Made by a program: the position numbers and the translations under genes | The notes under the pieces: generated by a model | Database searches by the model: none | The model's input: only the letters and a program-made list of their open reading frames with translations | Told to the model about the DNA's origin: nothing | Assembly (NCBI GenBank): GCA_024663395.1 | Contig: JANFAH010000056.1 | Location: forward strand, 186,001-250,000 | Source: Pisolithus tinctorius | Lineage: Eukaryota > Basidiomycota > Agaricomycetes > Boletales > Pisolithaceae | Reading direction: 5' to 3' | DNA length: 64,000 bases | Shown here: positions 1 to 11,027 of the stretch, piece by piece | How the letters are laid out: the number at the start of each line of letters is the position of its first letter | Position numbering within the stretch: the first letter of the stretch is position 1

Positions 1-1400
1 CTCAGCAGACATGGGGAGACCAGAGGGAGAAAGAACATAACCAAGGTACTCGACAGAGTCAGAGTGAAACTTGCACTTCTCTGGCTTGGCATAAAGACCA
101 TGCTTTCAAAGGCAGCGGAGTACCTCTTTTACATGTTTGCAGTGCAACTCCATGTCCTGCGAATAGATTAGGATGTCATCAAGGTATACCATGATGCAGA
201 CATTGAGCATGTCTGCAAAGATGCTATTAACAAATTGCTGGAAAGCTGCAGGCATGTTAGTCAGACCAAATGGCATTACCCACCACTTGTAAGAACCATA
301 ATGAGTGTGGACAGCTGTTTTCCATTCATCTCCATCTGTGATGCAGACTAGATGATAGGCATGGTGGAGGTTGATCTTGGTGTAGACTTTAGCATGGCTT
401 GGAGAGTCAAGTAGGTTGGAAATGAGTGGCAGCAGATAGTGGTCTTTTTTCATGATCTTATTGAGTCCTCAATAGTCTATGCAGAGGTGGAGTGAACCAT
501 CCTTCTTCTTTACAAAGAGGACAGGGGCACTGTGAGCAGAGGTGGACTGCTTCATGAAACTGTAGCCAAGATGCTCATCAATAAAGGTGCAGAGAGCTTC
601 AAGCTCTGGTGGAGACACAGAGTAGATCATGCCAATGGGCAGAGAGGCTCCTTCCTCAAGGTCAATCTTGAGATTGAATGAGCAGTGTGGCAGAAGTTCA
701 GTAGCCTTGTCTTTACTAAAGATGTCAGCAAACTCATGATACTCAGGAGGGACCAAGGAGAGGTCAGGAGGTGGAGAAGAAGTGGAGAACACACAAAGCT
801 TCACATCATCAGCAGAGAGCTGTAAGCAGAACTGTCCAGAGCCAGGGAGAGCACAGGCTCTGACATACACAGCAGCATTGATGAGTGAGATGAGCAGAGT
901 GGAGTGTGGCCAGTCTGTCAGAGGTGCAGTTGGAGCTGCAGATGGAGCAGAGGGTGTCAGATCTGGAGCAGAGGTCACAGCAGAAGGTGACAAAGGTGCC
1001 TGGGGTCAATGTTGGCATTCCCTGTATCGATGGTTTGAATGATATGCTGCCCAGTACCCAGTCAGTCGACAGATTGAAGCAGGTGAGCCAGTTGTGTCCT
1101 AACACCAGTGAACATGAAGAATCCAACAGAGTAACATAAAATGAAATAGAATTGACATCACTAGAAGGAAAGCAGAGGGAAAGATCTACTTCTTGGGAAA
1201 TGACAGCATTCATACTACCATCAAACAAGTGGAGCAGGATTGGTGGAGAGATGGAGGAAACAGGAATAGCATATTTTTTGATTATGGACATGTCTATGAA
1301 ACAATGAGAAGAGCCAGAATCAATCAATGCAGAAACAGTATCAACAGAATAATCAAGAAGAGTTACAAATGGAAGTAAAGAGTTTGGACTAGAGAGAGCA
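1..1400 (-). pseudogene. Gypsy-A pol fragment: protease to reverse transcriptase
   Basis: Reads leftward and runs off the window. The order is a retropepsin-like segment with IDSGSSHCFID near 1325, a Pro/Ala/Ser-rich linker, then the Ty3/Gypsy RT with KKKDGSLHLCIDY near 480-520, MPFGLTN near 265 and VYLDDILIYS near 165-195, so the polymerase aspartates are still encoded. The RT carries two in-frame TGA codons, after CIDY (about 467) and after EVLRCL (about 104); each sits where Arg is expected, i.e. CGA to TGA. Protease and linker are in different frames near 990. Closest in protein sequence to Gypsy-1 of this window. Seen: motifs and breaks. Inferred: one decayed element together with the gag to its right. 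Confidence 0.85.
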
Positions 1401-1482
1401 GATGCATTGAGTCAGATGTCCAGTTGCACACAGTTGGGATCAATGCTTCCTCCAGGCTGTGTGAGCTCCCTGGAGGAGTGGA

Positions 1483-2640
1483 CTAATTATTTGGCTCTGC
1501 CTTCTCCATGGGCAGAGTAGGTGGAGTTCCAGCCATAGCTGCACAGGCTTTGGCTGTGTGAGAGGTAGACTTGAGGCAGTCTTTGGCAGAGTGGCCAGCC
1601 TCACCACAGAAGAGGCAGAGGTTGTTCTTCATCCTGTGCTGGCATTCAGTGGAGGTGAGTTTGCCATCCTTGCCCAGAAGATGGGCAATGTCAGATTTGG
1701 ATGTGTTGGACTTGGGCAGATCTTTCTGTTTGCCCTTACCTTTGGTGTCAGACTCTGGAGTGGAGGCAGAGGATGACAATTTAGACTTGGTGGTGCATGA
1801 GATCTCTACTTTATGCTCCCAGTAGCATGCATCGATGGTCTGAGCAAGTTTGCAGAGTTGTGCGAGGGTAGAAGGTTTTCTGATGCGAGCAATCTCATCC
1901 TTGATGCAGTCTGGAAGTTCGCTATAAAAGCAGTGGCAGAGTGCACTGACACTGTAGTCTTTGACTTGCAAAGCCCAGCAATTGAACTCCATGACATATT
2001 TGGTAATTCAAGAGCCATCCTTCATAGTAAGGTTCTCAAGTTGTTGGACAGCATCTGCTATGGCATCATGCAGACTGAAATTAGTTGTGAGCTCTTGTAA
2101 GAACTTGTGATAGTCATCCATCCAGAGAAGGTAGTCATAATTGTCAGGGTTTAGTAGGTCTGGCTTGAACCAAGCCAGAGCCATACCCTTAAGGTAAGAC
2201 TGAGTGAAGGTAACCTTCACCCTGTCGGAGTGGAATGCATGGGGGCAGTCTTAAAAGTTCAGCTTGCATTGAATGAGGAACTCATGGAGTTTCTTAGGGT
2301 CAGAGCCATTGAAGGTGTCAGGCTCTTGGACTTTGGTTTTCAGAGTGGAGTCCCCAGTGTGCAAACTAGACTGCACAAGCACATGGACAGCTCTAGCAAG
2401 AGCTACAAGGGGATCCTCTGGCAGCTCAGGGTCTTCAGGGATATCCCTGTCACTGCTGCCCCTGCCATTGGGATCACCATCAGGATAATCAGGGTCAGGG
2501 TTGGGTCCATCACCTTGATTACAAGGAGATGGAGTATGGAAGGTTGTTGAGTGGAGGTCAGAGTGACCAGCTTGTGAAGCACTTTCACCTTCAGTGTGAG
2601 AGTGGCATTGAGTGGTGTGGGGAGAGGGATCTCCCTACAC
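1483..2640 (-). pseudogene. Gypsy-A gag
   Basis: Leftward gag upstream of the pol fragment. The core contains FTQSYLKGMALAWFKPDLL (about 2160-2215) and a CCHC zinc knuckle CLFCGEAGHSAKDC (about 1580-1630), both with counterparts in Gypsy-1 gag. The N-terminal part has PDGDP-type acidic repeats. A TAA interrupts the frame near 2255 where Gypsy-1 has Gln, implying CAA to TAA. The last residues are EKAEPNN followed by a stop at 1483. The protein would form the capsid and bind element RNA. The N-terminal start is not resolved, so the right boundary is approximate. Confidence 0.8.
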
Positions 2641-3658
2641 TAGGAATGTTGGTATCACATCAATAGGAGGTCTACTAAGCTTCTACAGGCATTCTGACAG
2701 AAGCAATGCAAATGTGACCCTTCTTGAGCATCATCCATGCTCTAGCTCACCCAATACTCCATCCTCTTCAGTTGGATCACTTCCCCTGCCATCACATGAC
2801 CACTAGACACTCCCCTCAGCCATTGCAATGAAGTTCCGACACTTGTGACAGGTTTCTGGTTGCCTGCACTCACTCACTCACACTCTTTGGGTCTGCACTA
2901 CTGGTTATGTAAGCGCATTTCTGTCACTCTCACTGTAATCTTGTTCGCTTCTCATCAGACTGCTTGCGCTTCCTTGCGCTTTCTTTATTTTAGCCACTCT
3001 TTTGATTGCCAATACTATACTGGCCTCATGGCCATCATTACATCGATCTCCATTAATTTCCATCATTTCCTGTCACTCTTTTGACTTTTGATGTCACTTA
3101 GTTCATAGTTACATACTCCCCATGTAGCTACACATATACCTGTCTTCATGGACAGGAAAATAACAACTTTGAAGCCCCCAGGATGGAGACAGAGAGAGCA
3201 AGCAGAATAACAACATCAACACAATCCCACCACTTTCCCCTGCCTAGTGCTGAGTCAAAGGCATAATTCTGACAGATTCCTAGGCAGGCTTGAGGCCTGC
3301 ACACTCCCTAATCCATCATGCTTTTCATTTACAGGTTGAGTGACTTGCATGACTCAGTTGCATTCATTCCTATCACCCTCCTACTGCTAGAGCAACTCCC
3401 CTTGGGTTGAACTCACCCCTTCAGATCACCTGTCCCTAGGCTGGAGCCCACATTCCCATACTAGGTAGCAGATACCTGCTCCCCACAGCAGAGAAGGATT
3501 GGAACTGTTCAACAATGGAAGGGAGTCAACATGGATTAGCTAGCACTGCAGCAAGGTTCTCAGTGACCTCTCTCTGGGACTGAGCTCAAGTTTTCATAAT
3601 GGTGTAAGTTGTTCAGAAGACAGAAAACAAGATCATACAAGTGTGAGTACAAATACAC
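2641..3658. other. Unassigned spacer right of Gypsy-A
   Basis: About 1 kb without convincing coding potential. The 5' LTR and primer-binding site of Gypsy-A should lie here, but I could not find TG...CA ends or a tRNA-complementary site. A CpG-containing patch at about 2830-3000 differs from the CpG-poor surroundings and could be older host sequence. Confidence 0.4.
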
Positions 3659-4393
3659 TGTCAAGTCCAGGCCTACTCCAACCAACTCTGATGCTAGACA
3701 AGGTCTGGAGAAGGGTTTGGAAGCAAGTCCAACATGAAGGAACAGAACTCCAACTGGTGGAGTGTTGGCAGGAACAAAGTCCACTGAGACAAAGGTGGAG
3801 TGGAGTGAGGGTGTCAGGTTTAGCTTGTGTGCTACCCCCTTGCACAATCTCAGCCCTCATGTTTCAGAGGGAGAGTATAGACAGAAAGTTGGAGGCAACT
3901 CTGACAGACAGAAGACAGAGACAGAGGGAGTAGGAACTAAGTCAATATTTGTACTGAAGAACAGTGGAGTACAATACATGCTTTTGTACCACTACAGAGG
4001 TACAGTAACTGGAATCAGAACTGACATATGGAGACTCATAAATTTTCAAGTAAAACTTCCTAGATGACAAATGAAGGGTAGATGGAGGACATATGAACAG
4101 GTAACACTGAACATCCCAAAAAGGAAACAGTCCAGGTGCTGGACCATGTGGTGTGTGTGCTGTGGAGTACCTGACTGCACACTGTCAGGGAGAAGTCCAA
4201 AGGGTAGTCACATGACTCCTCAGAGAGCAGTCCACACAGTCTGGTTGAAGAGCAGTACAAGTCCAACAGCAGTTGGAGTGGAGATGGTTTGTATACAATA
4301 GAAGGTGGGCAGAGTTGGTGCAGAGTGAGCAAATGTCCAGCAGAAAAGGGTGTGGAGTTAGTGAGGACACAGGATGAATGCATGGACATGACA
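3659..4393 (-). mobile_element. Solo LTR, family G2 (Gypsy)
   Basis: 735 bp; on the minus strand it starts TGTCATGTCCATGC and ends CCTGGACTTGACA. It matches the plus-strand copy at 42838-43549 over its length, including the block GATTGTGCAAGGGGGTAGCA-like near 3835. Flanks TACAC (left) and GTTGC (right) do not match, so one flank has been lost or rearranged. It sits inside the LTR fragment at 4394-4600. Confidence 0.75.
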
Positions 4394-4600
4394 GTTGCAG
4401 TCCATGTCCAAGGCCAAGACAGGGATATCAGAGGAGACTTGTTTGATTTCAGACTGAAGAGGTACAGGCCAAGTATCTACAGGTTTATATACTAGAGACA
4501 AACTATAGTACAGAGACCAGTAATGCTGGTCTTGCAAAGATTGCTAATATGATGGCAATTCTCAGTAGTGAAGGCATGTAGTGTATGGAGAATATAGTCT
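4394..4600 (-). mobile_element. Fragment of a Gypsy-1-type LTR
   Basis: On the minus strand this matches the middle of the Gypsy-1 LTR (27456-27962): GACCAGCATTAC, the TATA region AGTATATAAACCTGTAG, CAGTCTGAAATCAA, and TTGGACATGGACTGCAAC at the boundary with the G2 LTR. It is therefore an older LTR that the G2 LTR interrupted. The right limit is approximate. Confidence 0.6.
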
Positions 4601-4700
4601 ACACATGGGAATGCAGTTAGCTTGTTGCCTCTCTTCTTAGCACTCCCACTTGTGCCTCAAGGCTCAGCTGAGCTGCACACTAGTCTCTCATTTCTTTGCT

Positions 4701-6330
4701 ATGCCCAAACCAACTGACAACCCTCACTTAGCAGTTCAACCAGATTTCACCTCTGAGAAATATTGTCAAGCCCAAGAATACCTTGTAAACGATGACATCA
4801 ACCACGATGTAGCAGCAGCCCAGCTAGCTCTCTACTGGACACTAAACAATGACTTAGAAAAAGAAGAATGGGATTGCCAAATCCTCCAAGAACAACAAGA
4901 AGCTGTGGAGAAGGCAAGGCTAGAAGAAGAAGAGCAAGTGAGAGTGAGAGAAAGCACTACAGGAAGAGAAGAAGAAGTACTGTTGCAAGTATGCCATAGT
5001 CCTGGCAGACCCCATCATCATCCCTTCCCAAATTGCAGCACACAGACTCCACGAAGTGGATTTTGTTGAGCTCTACTACTTCACAAGCAAAGGTCTATGT
5101 GACACAGAGCTGACCATCCGCTCAACAGACGATGATGCCTTGACCCTCCTCCAGACAGGAGATGGCCTTCACTCCTTCATACCCCTAGCATCGGCCCAAG
5201 CAAAGGGCACAGTCACTAAAGACAAAGACCTCACCTGGGAGGAATTCTCAGAGGCCACCCACAGGCTAGCCAATGCTATGAAGGAGAACAACTGGGAGGC
5301 TGACAACATCAGCAACCATGTCAAATTCTGGCTAGCACTCGAAAACCATCCCTGGAGACATGGGCATTGTGAGATTAGCAAGAGAGCCTTGCTCGTCTAC
5401 CAAGCCAGAGTATGCAGAAGATGGCACGACACACTAGACACCAAACAGTCCTTCAACATCATGCACATCAACGACATACTCCTAGCCCAGATCAGAGACG
5501 AGTTAGTGCACTCAGCACGGGTCATGGAACTGGAGTCCCTGAAACAGGTCAGCCCTCCCTCCCACCTCACCATTGCACAAAGAGCAGCACCACTGACAAT
5601 CACTTGCTCCTTCCCCTTTCCCCCCCCTTTTTTTTTTGTCCTCCCCCTCTAATACTGCTTCCTCATTAGCTACATGCCCTCCCCCCTCCCCCTCCCATGG
5701 CATTGGCACCAGGCTATGACACCGAACACAGTCAATGCTCCTCCCACACCCCACCTCACCCGATTACACATTGGATCACTCTTGGGCTACACACCTTTCT
5801 GCCAGTCAATTACACATTGAACCCCAATGGCTACATGCCTTCACCCCACTACCCCACATGGCTACATGCCCACACACTTGCATACTGGGCAAAATGGCTA
5901 CATGCCCCCCCCCCTCCTTTCCTACCCACAGATCACTGGCAGATATAACACCAGACTCAGCAACCAAACGACATCCAGAGCTTACCCCCAGACCAAGTGC
6001 CAACAATCCCCCACCAGTGCCCCAGGAGACTCCAACAAAAGGTACAGACCTTTTCAGACCCCAATGAGCCAGCCAGATTCAGGCCCCCTACTGGTCTGCA
6101 CAGTTTGCCTCAGCAGAGAGTGTCACAACATCCCAGTCATCGAATGCCAAGCCCCCCGCACATGGGACAACAAGCACAACACCTTCTCAGAGTGTGTACA
6201 CAGGGTCCTCTACTCCAGGAAAGGCCTCCACCTCTGGCCAAGATGGCAATGAGAAGAAGGCTGCTCAGAGTGGCATGACTCCATGCACCTCTGCTCTGGC
6301 TGCAGACTCGCAACTCATGGCACTAGCAAA
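4701..6330 (+). pseudogene. DIRS-like element, gag-like ORF
   Basis: Starts at ATG 4701 (MPKPTDNP). A glutamate-rich helical stretch (EKARLEEEEQ) follows, then a frameshift near 4970; the next frame reads HEVDFVELYYFTSKGL (about 5040-5090) and runs to 5652. VELxYFT is a hallmark, as I recall, of the ORF that precedes the RT in basidiomycete DIRS-like elements. After pyrimidine tracts and four copies of GCTACATGCC (5669, 5829, 5861, 5897), a finger-like segment HLCSGCRLATHGTSKCP is readable near 6285-6335, again in another frame. It probably encodes a nucleic-acid-binding structural protein. At least two frameshifts make it non-functional. The DIRS assignment rests on family memory, not a search. 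Confidence 0.6.
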
Positions 6331-7705
6331 TGCCCTTGAGCGCAGATGGCTCCATCCCTGCACCCCATATAAAGCAGATGCCTGGGAGCGAGCCCTTCAA
6401 GGCTTGCATTTCCCTCAGTGCTTCGCACTGATACCAGAAGGCTTATGACATAGTTTCTTAATAGATTTCCCCCCAATTTCACATACCCAATACCCTCCTA
6501 ATAAAGTTTCCATTAATACATACCAAGATAAGTTTGAAGAAATTGTTAATAAAGAGATAACCAAAGGGAGATTCATCGGCCCTTTTGGTTTTGATGAACT
6601 GCAGTCCTTGATCAGACCTTTCCAATCCTCACCACTAGCCCTGATCCCAAAGCCAGGTAAACCAGGCAAATTTTGACTAATTCAGAATTTTTCTTTCCCC
6701 CTGTCACTGACGCCACACCACCCTAACCCCTCCATCAATTCCTCCATATCCACAGAAAACTTCCCATGCACATGGGGCAAATTCTCCATCATATTCCTAC
6801 TGGTCTCCAGACTCCCACCAGGGTCCGAAACAGCCACATGTGATGCAGCAGAAGCTTATTGAACCATCCCCCTCCACCCATCCCAATGGCCAGCAGCTGT
6901 AGTGAGGATCTCCGACACGCAGGCATGCATAGGCACGTGCCTAGCCTTTGGTGCTTCACCCTTGGCAGGCATGTATGGAAGGATAGCAGACATGGAAGTT
7001 GAGATTTTTAGGAGCCAGGGTATTGGCCCACTCAACAAATGGGTAGATGACCATTTCTTTGTCAGAATACAAAAACAGTACCTACAAGAATACAATGCCT
7101 CCAGACAACAATGGAACACACAGATAGCCCCAGCTGGCCTTCAGCAATCAGGCAGCAGAGTCTTCTTCAAAGGTGTCATGCATGAAGATGGATCCTTCGA
7201 AGAGTTCAATGAAGACTGCCACCACCCCTTAACCAATCACTTGGCCAACACCCCTAGATCTAAGCACGATGCAGCCTTCACATACAATTTCGATGACATC
7301 GACATGATCTCTAGAGAACTTGGCATTCCCTGGGAGGCAGAAAAAGATCAGAGCTTCCAACACTCCATGATATACATCAGTTTCCTATGGGATCTACAGC
7401 ACTGGGTGGTGACCTTGAGCAAAAACAAGACTACCAAATATCTACAAGCCATTCATGAATGGCACAAATGACAGGTACACATGCTACAAGATGTACAGGA
7501 GCTGTACAGCAAGCTTCTGCATGCCTCCTCCTTGCTTCCTCAAGGACGCACGTACCTAACCAGCTTGGAGCGCAAGATCACAGTTTGCTCACTGAAGCCT
7601 TTCTTACCTCACAGGCCAGACAAACACTGCCAAACAGACCTTGAATGGTGGACAAGCACACTGCAGGAAGGGAAAGTCCAATGCCCACTGCTTCCCCCTC
7701 CCACC
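6331..7705 (+). pseudogene. DIRS-like reverse transcriptase, truncated
   Basis: Readable RT blocks in order: AWERALQGLHFP (about 6390), GRFIGPFGFDELQSLI, SPLALIPKPGKPGKF (about 6640), FPCTWGKF (about 6765), TIPLHPSQWPAAVVR (about 6870-6910), FGASPLAGMYG, then the catalytic KWVDDHFF (about 7035-7060). The VDD box and SPLxLIPKPGKPGK block are typical of DIRS-type RTs of basidiomycetes, which use a tyrosine recombinase instead of a DDE integrase. Stops at about 6448, 6675, 6861 and 7469 break the frame. GRTYLTSLERK (about 7545) marks the downstream part. No recombinase is present because element X1 abuts at 7709. Confidence 0.7.
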
Positions 7706-8601
7706 TGATGTGAGTCAAAGTGTGGAAAGCTGGTATAAACCAACCAAAACCAACACAAAAGACAAATGATGTGTGAGTGGTGGTGTGCCTCTGCAGAACC
7801 TGGAGTGCAGAAAAACCTGATGTGGGGGGGGGGACTTCAAGTAGAGTGCTCCTGGCACAAGTCATCGACAAGTTACACAGGAGTAGATGAATGGATGATG
7901 ACTGGAAGGGAGATGCTGAATAGAGTGAAGGTATTCAGCCAAAAGTACTCTGGTGTGATGATCTTTAGGACATGCTCCTGGTGCAAGTTGACATCGAGTT
8001 ACACAGGAGTGGATGGATGACTAAGCAGGTGTGCTAACAAAGCACAGATGATACTTCAGATAATGAATGAAGGTAGATAGACCCTTAATGGAGCCTCAAC
8101 TACCTAGGATGATGAATGGGGACAGTTAGACTCTTCTGAATGAGCCTTGACTGTCGACAATGAGATAGGCACTGAACTGACTGCTGAGTGAATGGCTTCT
8201 GGTTCACTTGGGGTGTAGCTAAGTACATGGGGGTTTATATACTATAGGGGGAGCACAGCTTGTGACAAACAAGGCACAAACACTTGGTAAGTAATGAGTA
8301 AGGACTGGGTAATCATGATGAGTAAGTGAGAAATGAAAAGTAAGCAAGCAAAGAAGATTGGTAAGTATTGGCAATGAACAAGTCAAGGACAGTCAAAATA
8401 TCACAAAATGAGTCAAATGGAGTCAGAAACTGAGTAAGCACACTGATATCACATTAGGGGGTGGCAATGCAAGTCAGATCTCAGCAGAGACATCTCTAGA
8501 TCCAAAGATGGCATGACAGATGGACAGTGTTTCCAGATAAGGAAGTATTAATTCCAGAATTGAAGGGCATGAGTCAGGTGTCAAAGGGGGTTAGGGCATT
8601 G

Positions 8602-8836
8602 TGTTACAGTGGTGCCTCTGCACCTCTGTTCGCATTTTCACTTGTTCTATTGTTATTAGCTATACTAATATGGTCTAAGTTCGCATTCCTACACTATACA
8701 GTGTTGTGGTGTGTTGTGACTGTTTGTTTTCCCTTGTTTATCATTTTTGTGCACTTAGCAGTTCTGTGTGCCCAGTGTATTTTCTCTTCAGTCTCTTACA
8801 CTGGGCACAAGGCCTTAAACTTGGGTTGTTTGAACA
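8602..8836 (+). mobile_element. Solo LTR, Copia family CoB, TSD CATTG
   Basis: 235 bp, TGTTACAGTGGTGCC to TGTTTGAACA, flanked on both sides by CATTG. It has one CAGTCTCTTACACTGGGCAC unit where the 285-bp CoB copies have two. Inserted in X1. Confidence 0.9.
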
Positions 8837-8924
8837 CATTGGGGGTCTGTGGGGCAATGGGAGCATAAGTGATCGCATCTCCCACCCTTCCATCCTCTCA
8901 GCGAAGTTAACAAACACTTCATGG

Positions 8925-9877
8925 ACAGGGCTCTGATGGAGGAGGAGAAGGGGGGATGTCTTCTGCTGGATCTTGCAGTAGGAAGGCAAGATGCTGTTCA
9001 TATGTGGTGCCTGTGCACCTCATTTCGCATTTTATCTTTTATTATGTTCTTTTCTACCTCTACAGACTTGTAGTGGACACTAGACTTCGCTCTAAGTGTC
9101 CCTGGTTTGCTTTTGTTTATTATTTACATTTGTTTATCATTTTTGCGCACTTACTGCTCTGTGCCCAGTGAAATTTTCTTCAGTCTCTTACACTGGGCAC
9201 AAGGTATGTTGTCTGTAGTATTTCCCTCAATAACAGTCTCTTACACTGGGCACAAGGCCTACTTTGTGGGATATTTTAACAGATGCATGTCATACTTGTC
9301 ATGAATGCGATCAGGGAGGCTGGAGAACAGTAGATTATACTGCAGCTGTCGCAATGCAGGAAGAATGATGGACAAGACTGGAATAAAGACAGTGCAGGGA
9401 GCAGGGAGGAACAATCCATATGCTTCATCAACTGGGGAGACTGAAATGACCACATAAGACCTTTCTAACTGAGTGACAGACCTGAGGCAACCAAAGAACA
9501 TCCTTCTGGAAGTCATGCTGACAAGGAGAACATGCTGACCAAGCTGCATGGGACAAGATGGGGCTGCCAATGATGGGATGAACCAGGGGGCTTCAGGATG
9601 GAAGCTGGTGGGAATGCCTGGCAGATATACATAGCCACTGTCTCTGGCAAATGAGACAAGTGAGATGACTGATGAAGAGGTGGCCATGATTGATGGACTT
9701 AGCGAAATGAGCATCTGATGGATGGAGTGCTGTAGAAATGTGTAGGGTGCGAGGATCCTCTCCAAATTTAGAAGGAAGAATCGTGGGGCTGAGCACTTCA
9801 AGCGAGTGTGAGAATGGAGTCAATATCTTTGGAAATGGCGGAGATATGACAAAAACTGGAATGCCATACACGGGCAC
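8925..9877 (-). pseudogene. X1 conserved ORF, interrupted
   Basis: Leftward ORF of element X. The N-terminal frame begins MPVYGIPVFVISPPFPK (9877) and a second frame gives LERSYVVISVSPVDEAYG and NLLFSSLPDRIHDKYD (about 9330-9460). The C-terminal codons continue left of the CoA LTR at 8995-9281. The same segments recur in the other X copies. No known domain is recognised. Two overlapping frames seem to carry conserved sequence, so either an ancestral frameshift or an intron separates them in this copy. Function unknown. Confidence 0.5.
8995..9281 (+). mobile_element. Solo LTR, Copia family CoA, TSD GATGC
   Basis: 287 bp, TGTTCATATGTGGTGCC to ATATTTTAACA, flanked by GATGC on both sides. Inserted in the ORF of X1 and splits its C-terminus. 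Confidence 0.92.
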
Positions 9878-10090
9878 TAAAAACCTTTAATGTGTGCTTA
9901 ACTCACTTCCTCTTTTCTCTTTAGCACTGATGACTCATTCTTGTGTGAAGGATGACTGTTAACATCCAGCAGTCTTTCTATGCATGAGGCCTTTAGTCTT
10001 CATCTGCATGCATGGGCATTGTGCACAACTCATCAACAAGTTAGACAGAGTCAGCTGTAACCATGTCCACCACACCTTTGGTGTGTGACA

Positions 10091-10246
10091 ATGCCCTCAC
10101 TCCGCTCTGCCTTTGCCTTGGCAGACTTTGTTCCTGCTGACACTCTGCTAGTTGGAGTTCTGCTCTCTTGTGTCAGACTTGCTTCTGAACCCTTCTCTAG
10201 ACCTTATATAGCATCAGAGTTGGTCGGAGTAGGCCCAGACTTGACA
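10091..10246 (+). mobile_element. G2 LTR 3' fragment
   Basis: Matches the end of the G2 LTR (43400-43549): CTCTGCCTTTGCCTTGGCAG, GTTGGAGTTCTGCT, GCATCAGAGTTGGTCGGAG, ending CCCAGACTTGACA. X1 interrupts it on the left. Confidence 0.7.
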
Positions 10247-10832
10247 AGGCCCTTGTCTTGCCCTGACCTGGCTCGCACTGCCCTGCTGTTTGACCCACTA
10301 TACAGTGGGTGCATGGGGGCCTCCTGGGTGCAACAGCCACCACAGAGGTCCCAGGGACCCTCTGCACAGTGTTCACATCATAGACAGTGCCACATAACCT
10401 ATGAAAAAAAAAAAAAGAACTATGAGTCAGTTCTGCCTGACTCACAGTGCTCCACCACTCACCTCTGCACAGCCTCATCCCACCTGGCCTGAGCCCTCTC
10501 CTCAGAGGCCCTCTGCCTCTGCCTTTCTGCCTCCTCCTCTGCTGCCTTCTTCCTTCAAGCCTCCTCATCCTCCTCCACTCTCCTCCTCCACTTTGCCTCC
10601 AACTGCTTCTCCTCTGCCTTCTGCCTCTTGGCCTCCTTGTGCTTGGCCTTGTGCTCTCTCTCTCTCTCCACTCAGCCTCCTCTTGTCAGTGTGCCTTCTC
10701 CACAGACTTCTCCCACTCGGTGTTGGTGGAGTCATTGATGAGGATGACCAGTTCTTCATCTGCAACTTGGGAATAGTCACAGACATGGCCAGGGGTTGGC
10801 TGGGGGGTTTTGCTCTGGCACTGAGAAGACAT
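10247..10832 (-). pseudogene. Zinc-cluster coiled-coil gene A (two exons), degenerate
   Basis: Leftward gene. ATG at 10832 opens MSSQCQSKTPP. Exon 1 becomes a charged coiled coil (EREHKAKHKEAKRQKAEEKQ) when frame slips are allowed. An intron lies at 10399-10462: GTGAGTGG donor, T-rich tract and CATAG acceptor. Exon 2 has PPCTHCIVGQTAGQCEPGQG (about 10255-10320), matching the CxxC...C core ACIRCNQSKGKCQWPGDG of the Gypsy-1-borne gene at 39.2-40.8 kb. Fungal proteins of this kind combine a Cys cluster with a Glu/Lys-rich helix; their function is unknown to me. Stops and frame changes make it a pseudogene. Confidence 0.55.
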
Positions 10833-10856
10833 GGTGGTGGGGGGAAGGGACAAAGG

Positions 10857-11022
10857 TGTTGCAAGTGTAGTACTCCAGCACTAGTCCCTACTAGCACTTG
10901 GTGCTTAAACCACACCAAGTGGGCCAAGATACCTTGACCAAATAGCTCAGTGGTTAGAGCACCCAGTAGAAACCTGGGAGGTCCAGGGTTCAATCCCCTG
11001 TCTGGTCGCATTTATTGCAACA
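10857..11022 (+). mobile_element. tRNA-bearing TG...CA element S1
   Basis: 166 bp, TGTTGCAAGTGTAG to TTTATTGCAACA, with 8-bp inverted ends TGTTGCAA/TTGCAACA. Positions 10936-11010 are tRNA-like: A box TAGCTCAGTGG, D stem GCTC/GAGC, T arm CAGGG TTCAATC CCCTG and B box GGTTCAATCCC. The anticodon loop TAGAAAC lacks U33, so this is not a working tRNA. The flanks do not form a target duplication here. The element lies between the start codons of zinc-cluster genes A and B. Confidence 0.75.
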
Positions 11023-11027
11023 TCATC

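Larger units (their letters stand above)
7709..10090 (-). mobile_element. Element X, copy X1
   Basis: On the plus strand it runs from TGTGAGTCAAAGTGTGG to TTTGGTGTGTGACA. X is oriented here as TGTCACACACC to TTGACTCACA, so this copy is minus. Removing two solo LTRs with their duplications leaves about 1,850 bp, as in the other copies. It contains the conserved ORF, TGACTCA heptamers, a TATA region near 8235, and CTCCTG...CAGGAG hairpins at about 7849-7885 and 7975-8006. The right side enters a G2 LTR fragment; the left side enters the DIRS RT. The footprints (CTGA, ATGC) do not match, so one end is a rearranged junction. Confidence 0.8.

Noticed and set aside
782..1139. Plus-strand ORFs over Gypsy-A
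   Set aside because: Shadows of the minus-strand pol reading, without own motifs.
3659..4393. 5' LTR of Gypsy-A
   Set aside because: It is about 1 kb from gag, has no primer site next to it and belongs to family G2, whose other copy is a solo LTR.
5500..5950. Separate genes in the Pro/His-rich frames of 5.4-6.3 kb
   Set aside because: They are out-of-frame readings of C-rich tracts inside the DIRS-like gag region.
9593..9877. Host secreted or membrane protein genes from the X reading frames
   Set aside because: Every instance lies inside a copy of element X and shares its breaks; no host context.
10936..11010. Functional tRNA gene
   Set aside because: Cloverleaf is good but the anticodon loop lacks U33, copies differ in the loop, and every copy lies inside the same TG...CA mobile unit.
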